A stretch of 39,550 bases of DNA from Desulfobacterales bacterium. Lineage in GTDB: Bacteria; Desulfobacterota; Desulfobacteria; Desulfobacterales; JAFDCJ01. The notes under the pieces are model-generated. The model was not told the DNA's origin, made no database searches, and was given only the letters and a program-made list of their open reading frames with translations. A program made the translations under genes and the position numbers. The stretch is taken from the NCBI GenBank assembly GCA_030066155.1, contig JASJCE010000002.1, positions 1 to 39,550 on the forward strand, read 5' to 3'. Positions 15,793 to 24,071 of this stretch are shown here, in pieces. Each line of letters begins with the position of its first letter. The stretch's first letter is position 1.

Positions 15793-17190
15793 ATGAAGAA
15801 AATCTTGCTTTATAATACGCTCAGCCGCCGAAAAGAAGAATTCGTTCCGATTCGAGATGGCCAAGTCGGACTTTACACCTGCGGGCCGACGGTCTACAAC
15901 TTTGCCCACATCGGGAATTTGAGAACCTACATATTTGAAGACATCTTAAAACGGGTTCTGCAGTACAATGGCTATCAAGTCCGGCATATTATGAACATAA
16001 CGGACGTTGGCCATCTGACCGGCGATCGGGATATGGGCGAGGATAAAATGGAAAAGGGCTCCCGGCGGGAGGGCAAAACCGCCTGGGAAATTGCTGAATT
16101 TTATACAGCGGCGTTTAAAAGCGACCTCCAGCAACTCAACATCCTCGATCCCGACATCTGGGTCAAGGCCACCGACACCATCGACGACCAGATTGCAATG
16201 ATCGAAAACCTGCAGAACAAAGGATTCACTTATCAGACCCGCGACGGGATTTATTTCGATACATCTAAATTTCCGGACTACACCAAGCTTTCCCACCAGG
16301 ATCTCGAATCATTGCAGGAAGGTGCGCGGGTCGAAAAAAATCCGGAAAAACGCAATGCGACCGATTTTGCTTTATGGAAGTTTTCGCCGGCCGGTGTACG
16401 GCGTCAGATGGAATGGGATTCACCCTGGGGGGTCGGTTTTCCCGGCTGGCATATCGAATGCTCGGCCATGAGCATGAAATTTTTAGGGGATCAACTGGAC
16501 ATCCATTGCGGCGGCACGGACCATATCGATGTTCACCACACGAACGAAATCGCCCAATCCGAAGCGGCAACCGGCAAACCATTTTTCAACTGCTGGATGC
16601 ATGGTGCGTTCCTGATAATTGCCGGTGGAAAAAAAATGGCTAAAAGCGATGAGAATTTTCTGACCCTGGATAATGCCTTCCTAAAGCGAGATATCAATCC
16701 GTTGGTCTACCGTTTTGGAGCTTTCCAGACCCATTATCGTAAACCGATGGAGTACAGCGATGAAAGTGTCCGGGCGGCGCGCAATGGGTTGCAGCATCTA
16801 CAGAATCAGGTGCGCCAGGCTGCCCAAAACGCCGGCGGACAGGCAGGCACCGTAAACGAATCGTTCAAGGCCAAATTCTTGCAAATGGTGAACGACGACC
16901 TCAACATTCCCAGGGCGCTGGCGGTAGTGCAGGAGATGCTCAAAAGCAACATCGATGATGCCGAAAAATGTGCCACGATTCTGGATTATGACCGGGTACT
17001 CGGACTCAATCTCGACAAATTGGATCAGCCGGAAACGCTGCCGGAAAACATTCAAAAACTGGTCGAAGCCCGTCAGGCCGCGCGGGCCGCAAAAGAATGG
17101 GCCAAATCCGATCAACTGCGGGATCAGATCCAGGAATCGGGATACACCGTGCAGGACACCAAAGGCGGGATGAAGGTGATTAAAAATTGA
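15793..17190 (+). CDS. cysS: Cysteinyl-tRNA synthetase
   Basis: A 465-residue class I aminoacyl-tRNA synthetase that charges tRNA-Cys in the cytoplasm; the length is normal for the family. The HIGH-type signature is FAHIGNLRTY (H39-N42), preceded by zinc ligand C30 in YTCGPTVYN. Other zinc-site residues lie in WHIECSAMSM and HCGGTDHIDVHHTNE. The KMSKS-type loop is KKMAKSDENF. The C-terminal anticodon-binding helical region ends DTKGGMKVIKN. It diverges from mntR; the 130-bp gap contains TTGACT near 15723 as a possible -35. No strong Shine-Dalgarno precedes the ATG. The DUF1841 gene follows by 68 bp in the same direction. Confidence 0.97.
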   Translation: MKKILLYNTLSRRKEEFVPIRDGQVGLYTCGPTVYNFAHIGNLRTYIFEDILKRVLQYNGYQVRHIMNITDVGHLTGDRDMGEDKMEKGSRREGKTAWEIAEFYTAAFKSDLQQLNILDPDIWVKATDTIDDQIAMIENLQNKGFTYQTRDGIYFDTSKFPDYTKLSHQDLESLQEGARVEKNPEKRNATDFALWKFSPAGVRRQMEWDSPWGVGFPGWHIECSAMSMKFLGDQLDIHCGGTDHIDVHHTNEIAQSEAATGKPFFNCWMHGAFLIIAGGKKMAKSDENFLTLDNAFLKRDINPLVYRFGAFQTHYRKPMEYSDESVRAARNGLQHLQNQVRQAAQNAGGQAGTVNESFKAKFLQMVNDDLNIPRALAVVQEMLKSNIDDAEKCATILDYDRVLGLNLDKLDQPETLPENIQKLVEARQAARAAKEWAKSDQLRDQIQESGYTVQDTKGGMKVIKN

Positions 17191-17258
17191 AGATTGAAGA
17201 TTGAAAATTGAATAATTGTGGAATTCTATCTATTCTATTTTGATCGGTGACAGTTTCC

Positions 17259-17759
17259 ATGGAAGAAGAATATTTCAAAATAATGCGGCGGGTGACGCGG
17301 GAGAGGATGTACGAGCTCTGGGGCCGGGCCAAGGAAAGAGATTTTGAGGAGCTTGACGGTGAAGAGCTACGCATCGCCAAGGCAATGGTGGACCACGAGG
17401 ACGAATTTTACAATCAAATGGAATTTGCCGATCTAACCTATGATCATGAATATGATCCGGACACCGAATACAATCCCTTTATGCATATTGTGATTCACTC
17501 CACCATTGAGGCTCAACTAGAACAGAAAGAGCCACTGGAAGCATATCAGTTTTACAACACGATGCGCAGGAAAAAATATTCCCACCACGATACAATCCAT
17601 TTTATCGGGCAGATTTTGGTCTGCCTGATATTCGATGTAATGAAACACAAGAGACCGTTTAACAATGAGCTGTATTGCAAACTGCTAAAAAAATATAAAA
17701 ACCGCAACCCGGAAAAACTGATGGATCAGCTCGAAAACGATCCGCTGCTACCCAAATAG
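17259..17759 (+). CDS. DUF1841 family protein
   Basis: A 166-residue soluble acidic protein of unknown function. The central segment NPFMHIVIHSTIEAQLEQKEP and the following YSHHDTIHFIGQIL match my recollection of DUF1841, a family spread through proteobacteria with conserved His residues in that block. The C-terminal ~30 residues (CKLLKKYKNRNPEKLMDQLENDP) extend past the usual domain. The ATG at 17259 is chosen because GGTGA lies 8 bases upstream; an in-frame GTG at 17247 would add four residues. It lies 68 bp downstream of cysS, behind an ATTGAAG-type array, and may be co-transcribed. No catalytic motif can be assigned; the several His residues could bind metal, which is speculation. Confidence 0.75.
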   Translation: MEEEYFKIMRRVTRERMYELWGRAKERDFEELDGEELRIAKAMVDHEDEFYNQMEFADLTYDHEYDPDTEYNPFMHIVIHSTIEAQLEQKEPLEAYQFYNTMRRKKYSHHDTIHFIGQILVCLIFDVMKHKRPFNNELYCKLLKKYKNRNPEKLMDQLENDPLLPK

Positions 17760-17810
17760 ATCTCGTCAATCAATCGGGTAAACTGATTTTAGAACTGTAG
17801 ATTTTGTTCG

Positions 17811-17893
17811 CTGACAAGGCGCCGTTGGATTTGATAGCGGAGCGTACTTAAGTACGTGAGCATTTCAAATTCGATGGCAACGCGGTCAGGGGG
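17811..17893. repeat. Long imperfect palindrome between convergent genes
   Basis: A 14-bp perfect palindrome CGTACTTAAGTACG (17843-17856) is the centre of an imperfect foldback of about 80 bp, with arms containing GGATTTGA and TTCAAATTC and outer ends CTGAC and GTCAG. It lies between the convergent DUF1841 and nrdJ genes, so it may end transcription from both sides or be a REP-like dispersed element. There is no T-run, so an intrinsic terminator is not certain. Confidence 0.6.
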
Positions 17894-17919
17894 CAAAAGA
17901 TGCAGTGACTGAATCAATT

Positions 17920-20412
17920 TTAGCCGCACTTATTGAAGCCGCAAAAGTGACACATCATACAACCCTCTTCAAAGCTGACGGTTTGACCGCATTCCGGGCA
18001 TTTTTCGCCCATCAGGCTGTATTCGGTTTTGTGAGACCTGGGTGCATTTTCGCCGGTCATATACTTTTTCTCCAGCACCCGGGCGATGGCATCCGGAATT
18101 GACAGCACCAGACCGCCATTCTGGAAAATCGGGTACTCACCGCCGATGCCTTTCAGCTGGTTGACAATTTTGTCCACTTTGACCCCGGATCTCAATGCCA
18201 ACGAAACCAGCCGACCGATGGCTTCCGTTTTAGCGGTGGTGGAGCGTCCCGATTTACCGATGGTGGCAAAGACCTCAAACGGCCGGCCCTCGAATTCAGT
18301 TACCGTGATGTAGAGATACCCATAACCCGTTTTGATCTTGGTTGTATATCCAGGGAGTGTTTCCGGTCTTTCCTTGACGGCTGTCATAAATGGGCTATCC
18401 GCTTTTTCTTCTTTGCGGGCGAAGGAGAGCACCTGATTTTCCTTGCTGCCGTCGCGGTAAATCGTGACGCCTTTACATCCCAGATCATAGGCCAGATCAT
18501 AAACTTTTTTGACGTCGTCCACGGTGGCATCGTGGGGCAGATTGACGGTCTTGGATACCGCGTTGTCGGTGTATTTTTGAAATGCGGCCTGCATGCGGAT
18601 ATGCCATTCCGGCGACACATCGTGGGCGGTGACGAAGACTTTGCGGATGTCTTCAGGAATCTCCGTGATATTCTGAACACTGCCCTGCCTGGCAATTTCG
18701 TCCATCAGCTCGGGGCTGAAAAAGCCTCTTTCCCGGGCAACTTTTTCGAAAAACGGATTGACTTCCAGTAGCTTGTCGTTGTCCATCACATTACGCACGA
18801 AACTCAGCGCAAACAGGGGCTCGATCCCGCTGGAGCATCCGGCGATGATGCTGAGGGTGCCGGTCGGGGCGATGGTGGTCGTTGTCGCATTGCGGAATTT
18901 GAGGCCATGTGCTTTGAAGATGCTATTGTCGTAATTTTTAAAAACGCCCCGTTCTTTCGCCAGATCGCGGGAAGCGTCATGGGCGGTTTCCTGGACAAAG
19001 CGCATGACGGATTCGGCGGTTTCCAGAGCAGTTTCAGAATTGTACGGAATATTTAGCCGGTAGAGCAAATCGGCAAAACCCATAATCCCCAGTCCGATTT
19101 TACGATTGCCCTGTACCATGGCCGTTATTTCGGGCAGCGGATATTTGGACATTTCAATGGTATTGTCGAGAAACCGAACCGACAGTTCAATCAGGTCTTT
19201 GAGGCCATCATAATCAACCATGGGACCGTCGCCGTTTTCGAGAACGAATTTGGCCAGATTGATAGACCCCAGGTTACATGCTTCCAGGGGCAGCAGCGGT
19301 TGCTCACCGCAGGGGTTGGTGCTCTCGATTTCACCCAGCGCAGGCGTGGGATTGTCGCGGTTGATGCGGTCTAAAAATATGATTCCCGGATCCCCGTTTT
19401 TCCAGGCCTGCCTGACCAGGGTGTCGTATACCTCCCGGGCATTCAATTCACCGACTGAGGTATGATTGCGGGGGTCAACCAATTCATAGTCGGTCCCGTC
19501 GACAGCCGCCTGCATGAATTTGTCGGTCACACCGACCGAGATGTTGAAATTATTGAGTTCCCGATTTTTTCTTTTGCTATGGATAAACTCCATGATGTCC
19601 GGGTGGTCGACCTTTAAGATCGCCATGTTGGCGCCCCGGCGGGTGCCGCCCTGTTTGACCTGTTCGGTGGCGGTATTGAATATTTTCATGAAGGAGACCG
19701 GCCCGGATGCGACGCCACCCGTGGTTCCGACGGTGCTGTTTTTGGGTCGCAGGCGGGAGAAGGCGAAACCGGTGCCACCGCCGGATTTATGGATGAGGGC
19801 GGCATTTCTCAGGGCTCCGAAAATCCCCTCCATACTGTCTTCAACCGGCAGAACAAAGCATGCCGCCAGTTGTCCCAGTCGACGGCCGGCGTTCATCAGA
19901 GTTGGCGAGTTCGGCAAGAATTTGAATTCGGTCATCATGCGGTAGAACAGATCCTGCATTTCTTTGACCTTCTTGTCGGTACCGCCAAGTTTCTTTTCAG
20001 CTTTGGCGATATGATCGGCGACCCGCTTGAACATTCGATGCGGTGTCTCGACAACCTTGCCATGGTCGTTCTTTTTGAGGTATCGTCGGCGCAGGACTCT
20101 TCTGGCATTGTCCGAAAGAAAGAGGCGGTTTTTGAGAAAGATGGATTGATCCAGCCGGATGGGAGACGGTTTGGTCAGGCCGTACTCCAGTAGTTTTGAT
20201 TCAATCATCTTTTCGATAAAAGACATCGTGATGGTTTGAAACTCCATCCGAGTGATTTCTTCCCGCAAAGAGCGGCTGATGCCCAGGGCCTGATCCGTAT
20301 CAATGGGGTTGTCCTTGACCAGAATATCCGAAAAAACCTGATCGTCCCACATGTGCGTTCCCAGATCGAAACGCCCTTCTTTGGTAACTAAAAATTTGCC
20401 TTTCTCCCCCAT
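17920..20412 (-). CDS. nrdJ: Adenosylcobalamin-dependent (class II) ribonucleotide reductase
   Basis: An 830-residue reductase that makes deoxyribonucleotides with B12 as radical source and works with or without oxygen. Active-site elements are C185 in LAACFVLPVEDSMEG, NPCGE (N366, C368, E370) and C379 in LEACNLGSINLA. The loop GGGTGFAFSRLRP and late SSGIEPLFAL and ATVDDV segments are those of NrdJ. Residues ~680-790 form a TSCPD domain (TGYGYLYITVTEFEGRPFEVF), and the tail CPECG-CMMCHFCGFNKCG holds seven cysteines, probably a zinc-ribbon/redox-relay module. AGGAG lies 8 bases ahead of the ATG at 20412. No nrdA/nrdD or nrdR gene is in the window. I saw no cobalamin riboswitch upstream. Confidence 0.95.
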   Translation of the reverse strand: MGEKGKFLVTKEGRFDLGTHMWDDQVFSDILVKDNPIDTDQALGISRSLREEITRMEFQTITMSFIEKMIESKLLEYGLTKPSPIRLDQSIFLKNRLFLSDNARRVLRRRYLKKNDHGKVVETPHRMFKRVADHIAKAEKKLGGTDKKVKEMQDLFYRMMTEFKFLPNSPTLMNAGRRLGQLAACFVLPVEDSMEGIFGALRNAALIHKSGGGTGFAFSRLRPKNSTVGTTGGVASGPVSFMKIFNTATEQVKQGGTRRGANMAILKVDHPDIMEFIHSKRKNRELNNFNISVGVTDKFMQAAVDGTDYELVDPRNHTSVGELNAREVYDTLVRQAWKNGDPGIIFLDRINRDNPTPALGEIESTNPCGEQPLLPLEACNLGSINLAKFVLENGDGPMVDYDGLKDLIELSVRFLDNTIEMSKYPLPEITAMVQGNRKIGLGIMGFADLLYRLNIPYNSETALETAESVMRFVQETAHDASRDLAKERGVFKNYDNSIFKAHGLKFRNATTTTIAPTGTLSIIAGCSSGIEPLFALSFVRNVMDNDKLLEVNPFFEKVARERGFFSPELMDEIARQGSVQNITEIPEDIRKVFVTAHDVSPEWHIRMQAAFQKYTDNAVSKTVNLPHDATVDDVKKVYDLAYDLGCKGVTIYRDGSKENQVLSFARKEEKADSPFMTAVKERPETLPGYTTKIKTGYGYLYITVTEFEGRPFEVFATIGKSGRSTTAKTEAIGRLVSLALRSGVKVDKIVNQLKGIGGEYPIFQNGGLVLSIPDAIARVLEKKYMTGENAPRSHKTEYSLMGEKCPECGQTVSFEEGCMMCHFCGFNKCG

Positions 20413-21170
20413 CGAGATTCTCCTGTCTAAAATACGAAATGGTTTAATCTAATTTCGAACTGTTTCATCCGATTCTGCCACAGCCACATCATGCAGCCCG
20501 GATTTAGAAAAAAAATAGCCTCTAATTTTGAATGTTCAAGCACGGATTATGGATTGATGAAAAGTGCACAGATTAATGCATGTGCGTTGCAGTAGATTTT
20601 GTGACCCAATCGCTGAACATCAAAGACATCGGCACAAAACGTCTTAGCATTACATACCATATGTAGTATGTCAATAAGAAAAATACCCCAACATGTGTGT
20701 ATCCTGTTCGGTAATCTATTCCATTTGGCACATGCGGCGCGCCACACAGAATAATTTTGCGGGAATTTATCACACAAACATTTGATAACATATAAACAAC
20801 ACATAACGATGAAATTAATGGAATAAATCGATTATCAAACTGATCGTACTATATAAAGACCCAACCCGGCTGAGCCGGTTGCAGCGAAGCGTAAATCCCG
20901 CTTTACCGGGGAAATGAATACTATTATAGCCGCAAAAAGGCGCAAAAAGCGCAAAAGTTAATTTTCGCTATCAGTAGTATCAGTAAGTTACAAAGTCAAA
21001 ATCCGACAATTTGGACTTTTCACGAGATCGTCAATTTTGATTATTGAATATTAGAGGTATTCTATCGTTCTGAATTCACCTCTGTTATCAATACTCAAAT
21101 CTTACACAAACATGATTTGATTTCGATAAGGGCCTAACTTTGTCAAAACAACTTGTAGAGGATAATAAAA
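20413..21170. other. 758-bp divergent spacer with composite repeat
   Basis: No convincing gene; short minus-strand frames at 20547-20804 lack ribosome-binding sites and recognisable sequence. The promoter of nrdJ should lie in 20430-20700. The right half, from 20862, is copy B of the composite repeat, including an inverted GCGC module, and ends about 33 bp before the 21171 gene. Confidence 0.55.
20862..21138 (+). repeat. Composite dispersed repeat, copy B
   Basis: In order it contains CCAACCCGGCTGAGCCGG (hairpin), AAATGAATA, a GCGC module (GCCGCAAAAAGGCGCAAAAA) at about 20931-20958, an insertion of about 80 bp, GATTATTGAATATT, GGTATTCTATCG, GAATTCACCTCTGTTATC, ACTCAAATC, CATGATTTGATTTC and GGGCCTAA. 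The last part recurs in copy C at 28153-28204; most modules recur inverted in copy A at 9123-9320. Confidence 0.7.
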
Positions 21171-21662
21171 ATGAAAACCTTATCACATATCAAACTTGCA
21201 GTAGCTATCATAATTTTGGTTTTTGCAGCGGCCAGTGCAAACGCCGGGGAAAAAGTGAGAGTATTTGAACTGGGGGAAACCGGCATTACGATCGAATTCC
21301 CGATAACACCTGAGGAAATCGCGGCAGAGGCCGCTACTAATGGCAGATTTATTGCTACCAGCCCCAAAAATGTGGATAGGGTCAGCAACAATGTGATTGT
21401 TTACGAAATGGGTGAAGGCGGTCATATTGTCGAATTCGAGGCGACGGTGGAGGAGATTGCCGCCAAAGAAGCGGAAGATGCCAGGTTGGCCGATTTTCGG
21501 GCAAAGCGGTTCGCGGCTATTCCCCTGCCGGCCGGCGATCGATTTGAAATGGCTGAAAATGGCAGTTACATCGTATTTCCACCGGCAGGCGTGCTGAGAG
21601 AAGCGGAGGATCTGGCTGTCGCTTTAGATCAAGCGGCCCGAAACACCACCGGCAATCAGTAG
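21171..21662 (+). CDS. Secreted protein with three internal repeats, function unknown
   Basis: A 163-residue exported protein that I do not recognise. Residues 1-25 are a Sec signal peptide (MKTLSHIKLAVAIIILVFAAASANA). The mature part has three copies of a motif of the form [VF]-[YFR]-E-[LM]-x-E-x-G-x-x-I-x-F: VFELGETGITIEF, VYEMGEGGHIVEF and FEMAENGSYIVF. The first two are each followed by a helical EEIAAxEA segment. There are no cysteines, no lipobox and no membrane anchor, so it is probably a soluble periplasmic or secreted protein. GAGG lies ahead of the ATG. It stands alone, 33 bp after the composite repeat B and convergent with the repeat lipoprotein gene. Confidence 0.82.
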   Translation: MKTLSHIKLAVAIIILVFAAASANAGEKVRVFELGETGITIEFPITPEEIAAEAATNGRFIATSPKNVDRVSNNVIVYEMGEGGHIVEFEATVEEIAAKEAEDARLADFRAKRFAAIPLPAGDRFEMAENGSYIVFPPAGVLREAEDLAVALDQAARNTTGNQ

Positions 21663-21740
21663 AATGGCTTCATTCGCAAGAGAACTGAAAGCTATCCTCA
21701 TTTACAGTGTCAAAGATAGGATCTGTGGGCAAGGATACCC

Positions 21741-22355
21741 TTACTGCTGGCTCTTTTTCCACTCCTGATATGCTTTAAACTCCTTCCATTCCAGGAACTC
21801 CTTGTAGTCTGCCGAGCTTTTAGCACTTTTTTTCCACTGCTGGTATTCCTGGAATTCGCGGTAATCGGCCGATCCTTTGGCAGATTTCTGCCACTGCTGA
21901 TACTCCTGGAATTCTTTGAAATCAGCCGAGCCCCTGGTTGATTTTTTCCATTCCTGATATTGATGAAACTGATCTTTTTCCTTTTGCCATTGCTGGAATT
22001 CCTGAAATTCCTGGAAGTCCCCGGTTTTATCAGAGGTTTGGCCCGCCCGGGAAGATGTCTGCGAACCGGCTGCCGCAGCTGTGGCAGTTCCCGCTGCTGC
22101 GGTGGTCGTGGTTTGAGCCGCTTCCCCTTTACTATCCTTTGGGAATAAGCCACCCTTTTTGGAGCTGTAAAGGGTAAACTCGCCACTTTCACCGCTGAGC
22201 AGGCCGGGCCCCGCCTTTATATCCTGGGGGTTGCCTTCGATTTCCTTCCAGTTATTCAATTGCTCTTCGTCAGGTGTGGCACCGCAGCCGGCCAGCCCAA
22301 TGATCAGCAGGCCGGCTGCCGCAATAATCCAGCTTTCAGGCTTGATTTTTAGCAT
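21741..22355 (-). CDS. Lipoprotein with FQEYQQW(Q/K)KS repeats, function unknown
   Basis: A 204-residue lipoprotein without a family I recognise. The signal peptide ends in the lipobox LAGC (C24). A short acidic domain is followed by an Ala/Thr/Ser-rich linker (about 80-112), then about 90 residues of repeats built on EFQEYQQWQKSAKGSADY, about 19 residues per unit, in roughly five copies with the first and last degenerate. The repeats are rich in aromatic residues, Gln and Lys and are probably helical, spaced for stacking or for binding peptidoglycan, LPS or partner proteins. The ATG at 22355 is preferred to an in-frame TTG at 22385 because AAGGA lies 10 bases before it and the signal peptide then has normal length. 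It converges with the 21171 gene. Confidence 0.82.
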   Translation of the reverse strand: MLKIKPESWIIAAAGLLIIGLAGCGATPDEEQLNNWKEIEGNPQDIKAGPGLLSGESGEFTLYSSKKGGLFPKDSKGEAAQTTTTAAAGTATAAAAGSQTSSRAGQTSDKTGDFQEFQEFQQWQKEKDQFHQYQEWKKSTRGSADFKEFQEYQQWQKSAKGSADYREFQEYQQWKKSAKSSADYKEFLEWKEFKAYQEWKKSQQ

Positions 22356-22439
22356 GCTTTGCTTTTCCTTATTTGCATTGTCCAATATAAAATGACCGCT
22401 GCGAATTGTTTACAACAATAAACATCATTGCACACCCAT

Positions 22440-22527
22440 ACACAGCGTCCTATTTATGCGATTCGATACTGAAGTATTAAAAGTTAAGATTGCATGCGCG
22501 TTTATGCGGTTTACTATGACGCTGTGT
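22440..22527. repeat. Inverted repeat just after the porin gene
   Basis: ACACAGCGTC (22440-22449) and GACGCTGTGT (22518-22527) form a perfect 10-bp inverted repeat around a 68-bp AT-rich loop, 5 bp beyond the porin stop. No T-run follows, so it is not a textbook terminator; it may stabilise the porin mRNA 3' end. Confidence 0.55.
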
Positions 22528-22531
22528 AAAA

Positions 22532-23602
22532 TTAGAACCTGACCCGGATTCCACCCATAAAAACGTTGATGTCGTCCGGATCGTCGCCTTCATCGAGATC
22601 CAGCATGTGCAGATAGTAGGTACCATAAAACTCCACACTTTTAAAGGGGGTAACAACGTATCCGAGGCCGAATGTATCCCCTTTGTCATCCTCATTGGAC
22701 AAATTCTTGGTCCGGGAATATTGAATCGATGCGGCATGGATCCCGAGGAACTGATAGCCCAGTTTTCCAAACAGGTTCCAGGGATTCTTATCATTCTGCT
22801 CCCGGAAGGCATAGGAGGCGGTTAAACTCAACCCGAAATCGAACAGCATCGAGGCCGAGGAGCTGAAATTCCCGTCCCGGTCGCCGTCCTGAGAGTCATT
22901 GGAGGTGCCGAAATCCGCCCAACCCGCAGCCGCGGCCAACCGGGCCCAGCCGAAATCGCCGGCATAACGGGCGGCCACATCCCACTCACTATTGCCCTCG
23001 AAGCTCACAGAGGCAAAGGCACCACCCCAGCGGGGCGTGTCGTAGCGAAACCGATCTTTACGGCTGAGTCCGTCGAAATTGCTGCGCGAGTTACTGACCG
23101 TAATGCCAATTTTCTCGCTCCCATCCCGGAACTCGATATCTCCGCCGACATCCGACACACTCGAATAGGTCGCGACAGCCGTGCCGGATAAATCTACTTC
23201 CGAGGTACCGTTGGAGGCCGTATCTCCCTGGCCCAACCGAGCGGTACCCCACTTTTCGACAAACACATCCAAGTGCCGCTCTCTAAAGGTAATGTCGCCA
23301 ACATCTTGGTTGTCATCCATTGAAACCTCATTCGACGCATTGGACTGCATTTCCACTTCCCATAGCAGACCGACCCTCCAGCCGCCTTCGAAATCATTGG
23401 ACCCTCTGAAACGGAAGCGGGACGATGAGTTTTCGTTGTCCACAAAAAACCATTTGGCGGAACGGCCGTCGTCGACATACATGGCTGCCCGGTTGAGCTG
23501 ACCGGAAATGGTGACATCGATGGCGTAAAGCGGTGTGGCAGTAATCATGACGGCAGCCGTCAAAATTAATGCAACCAAACCCAATTTCGATAATTTCTTC
23601 AT
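22532..23602 (-). CDS. Outer-membrane porin (Gram-negative general porin type)
   Basis: A 356-residue beta-barrel porin for passive diffusion of small solutes. Residues 1-27 are a signal peptide ending PLYA, followed by the typical first strand IDVTISGQLNRAAMYVDDG. Further strands carry the alternating pattern (SRFRFRGSNDFEGGWRVGLLWEVEM; VFVEKWGTARLGQGDTAS, the constriction-loop lead) and the protein ends in the C-terminal aromatic signal VFMGGIRVRF. Length and layout fit Neisserial/proteobacterial trimeric porins. GGAGG lies 9 bases before the ATG. It is divergent from the 24072 gene; its upstream region holds a strong Shine-Dalgarno with only a tiny frame behind it (23662-23723). Substrate selectivity cannot be read. 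Confidence 0.88.
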   Translation of the reverse strand: MKKLSKLGLVALILTAAVMITATPLYAIDVTISGQLNRAAMYVDDGRSAKWFFVDNENSSSRFRFRGSNDFEGGWRVGLLWEVEMQSNASNEVSMDDNQDVGDITFRERHLDVFVEKWGTARLGQGDTASNGTSEVDLSGTAVATYSSVSDVGGDIEFRDGSEKIGITVSNSRSNFDGLSRKDRFRYDTPRWGGAFASVSFEGNSEWDVAARYAGDFGWARLAAAAGWADFGTSNDSQDGDRDGNFSSSASMLFDFGLSLTASYAFREQNDKNPWNLFGKLGYQFLGIHAASIQYSRTKNLSNEDDKGDTFGLGYVVTPFKSVEFYGTYYLHMLDLDEGDDPDDINVFMGGIRVRF

Positions 23603-24071
23603 CAGTTGTTCCTCCAGTTAAACAATTTTTCCTGATACGTTAGCCGGGTTGTTTGAAAAGCCTAATCTTGATCTACATTATCGCGGGGTGGGGGATGTTT
23701 CAGCACATGGTAATCACCTCCTTGGCTACTTATTGTCGTCGTTCGGAAACATCAGCTGGAAGGGGTGACGGATTGGTGCAGCCTGCCGATTCAACGCACC
23801 GCCACTCCTCTTGTTGCAACCGTTATTTTCCATCATTCGAAATGTCGGTCAACAAAAATAATCTGCTTCGATATCAATCTATGGTCAGAACTTGATGAAA
23901 TTTTCAAAAGCTTATGGGGATGCGCTCATTTGATCTTGAAAAATGCCTAAACATTCATTATTTATTGGTTAAAATCAATTCTTCCGAAAATTCTGGATCA
24001 CTACGCAGACAAAAACTGCCATCTCCATCTTACCATTTGGGCTGAAATTTTAAAAAGAGAAAGGAAACAAA
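23603..24071. other. Divergent promoter spacer between porin and small secreted protein genes
   Basis: About 470 bp, mostly unique sequence. It contains the porin Shine-Dalgarno, the isolated AAGGAGG site at 23723-23717 (minus strand) with its tiny open frames, and AT-rich sequence before 24072. I cannot place core promoters with confidence. Confidence 0.5.
23662..23723 (-). promoter_or_regulatory. Candidate leader mini-ORF with perfect Shine-Dalgarno upstream of the porin
   Basis: AAGGAGGTGAT on the minus strand (23723-23713) is a perfect 11-base complement of the 16S rRNA 3' end. Eight bases after AAGGAGG is ATG followed by TGC TGA (Met-Cys-stop). An overlapping GTG at 23706 opens a 14-codon frame, MLKHPPPRDNVDQD, ending TAG at 23662. 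The frame contains a Pro-Pro-Pro run, a known ribosome-stalling signal relieved by EF-P. It lies about 60 bp ahead of the porin start. It could be a translational leader; chance is possible. Confidence 0.35.

Noticed and set aside
20413-20700. Cobalamin riboswitch for the B12-dependent reductase
   Set aside because: I could not find a B12-box-like conserved segment by eye; a covariance-model search would decide.
20547-20804. Two overlapping minus-strand frames rich in Cys and Ile
   Set aside because: No Shine-Dalgarno, no recognisable domain, and AT-rich spacer composition; a real small gene cannot be fully excluded.
23662-23723. Selenoprotein mini-gene (ATG TGC TGA)
   Set aside because: The frame would be only about 11 codons and no SECIS-like hairpin is apparent directly after the TGA; kept only as a leader-frame observation.
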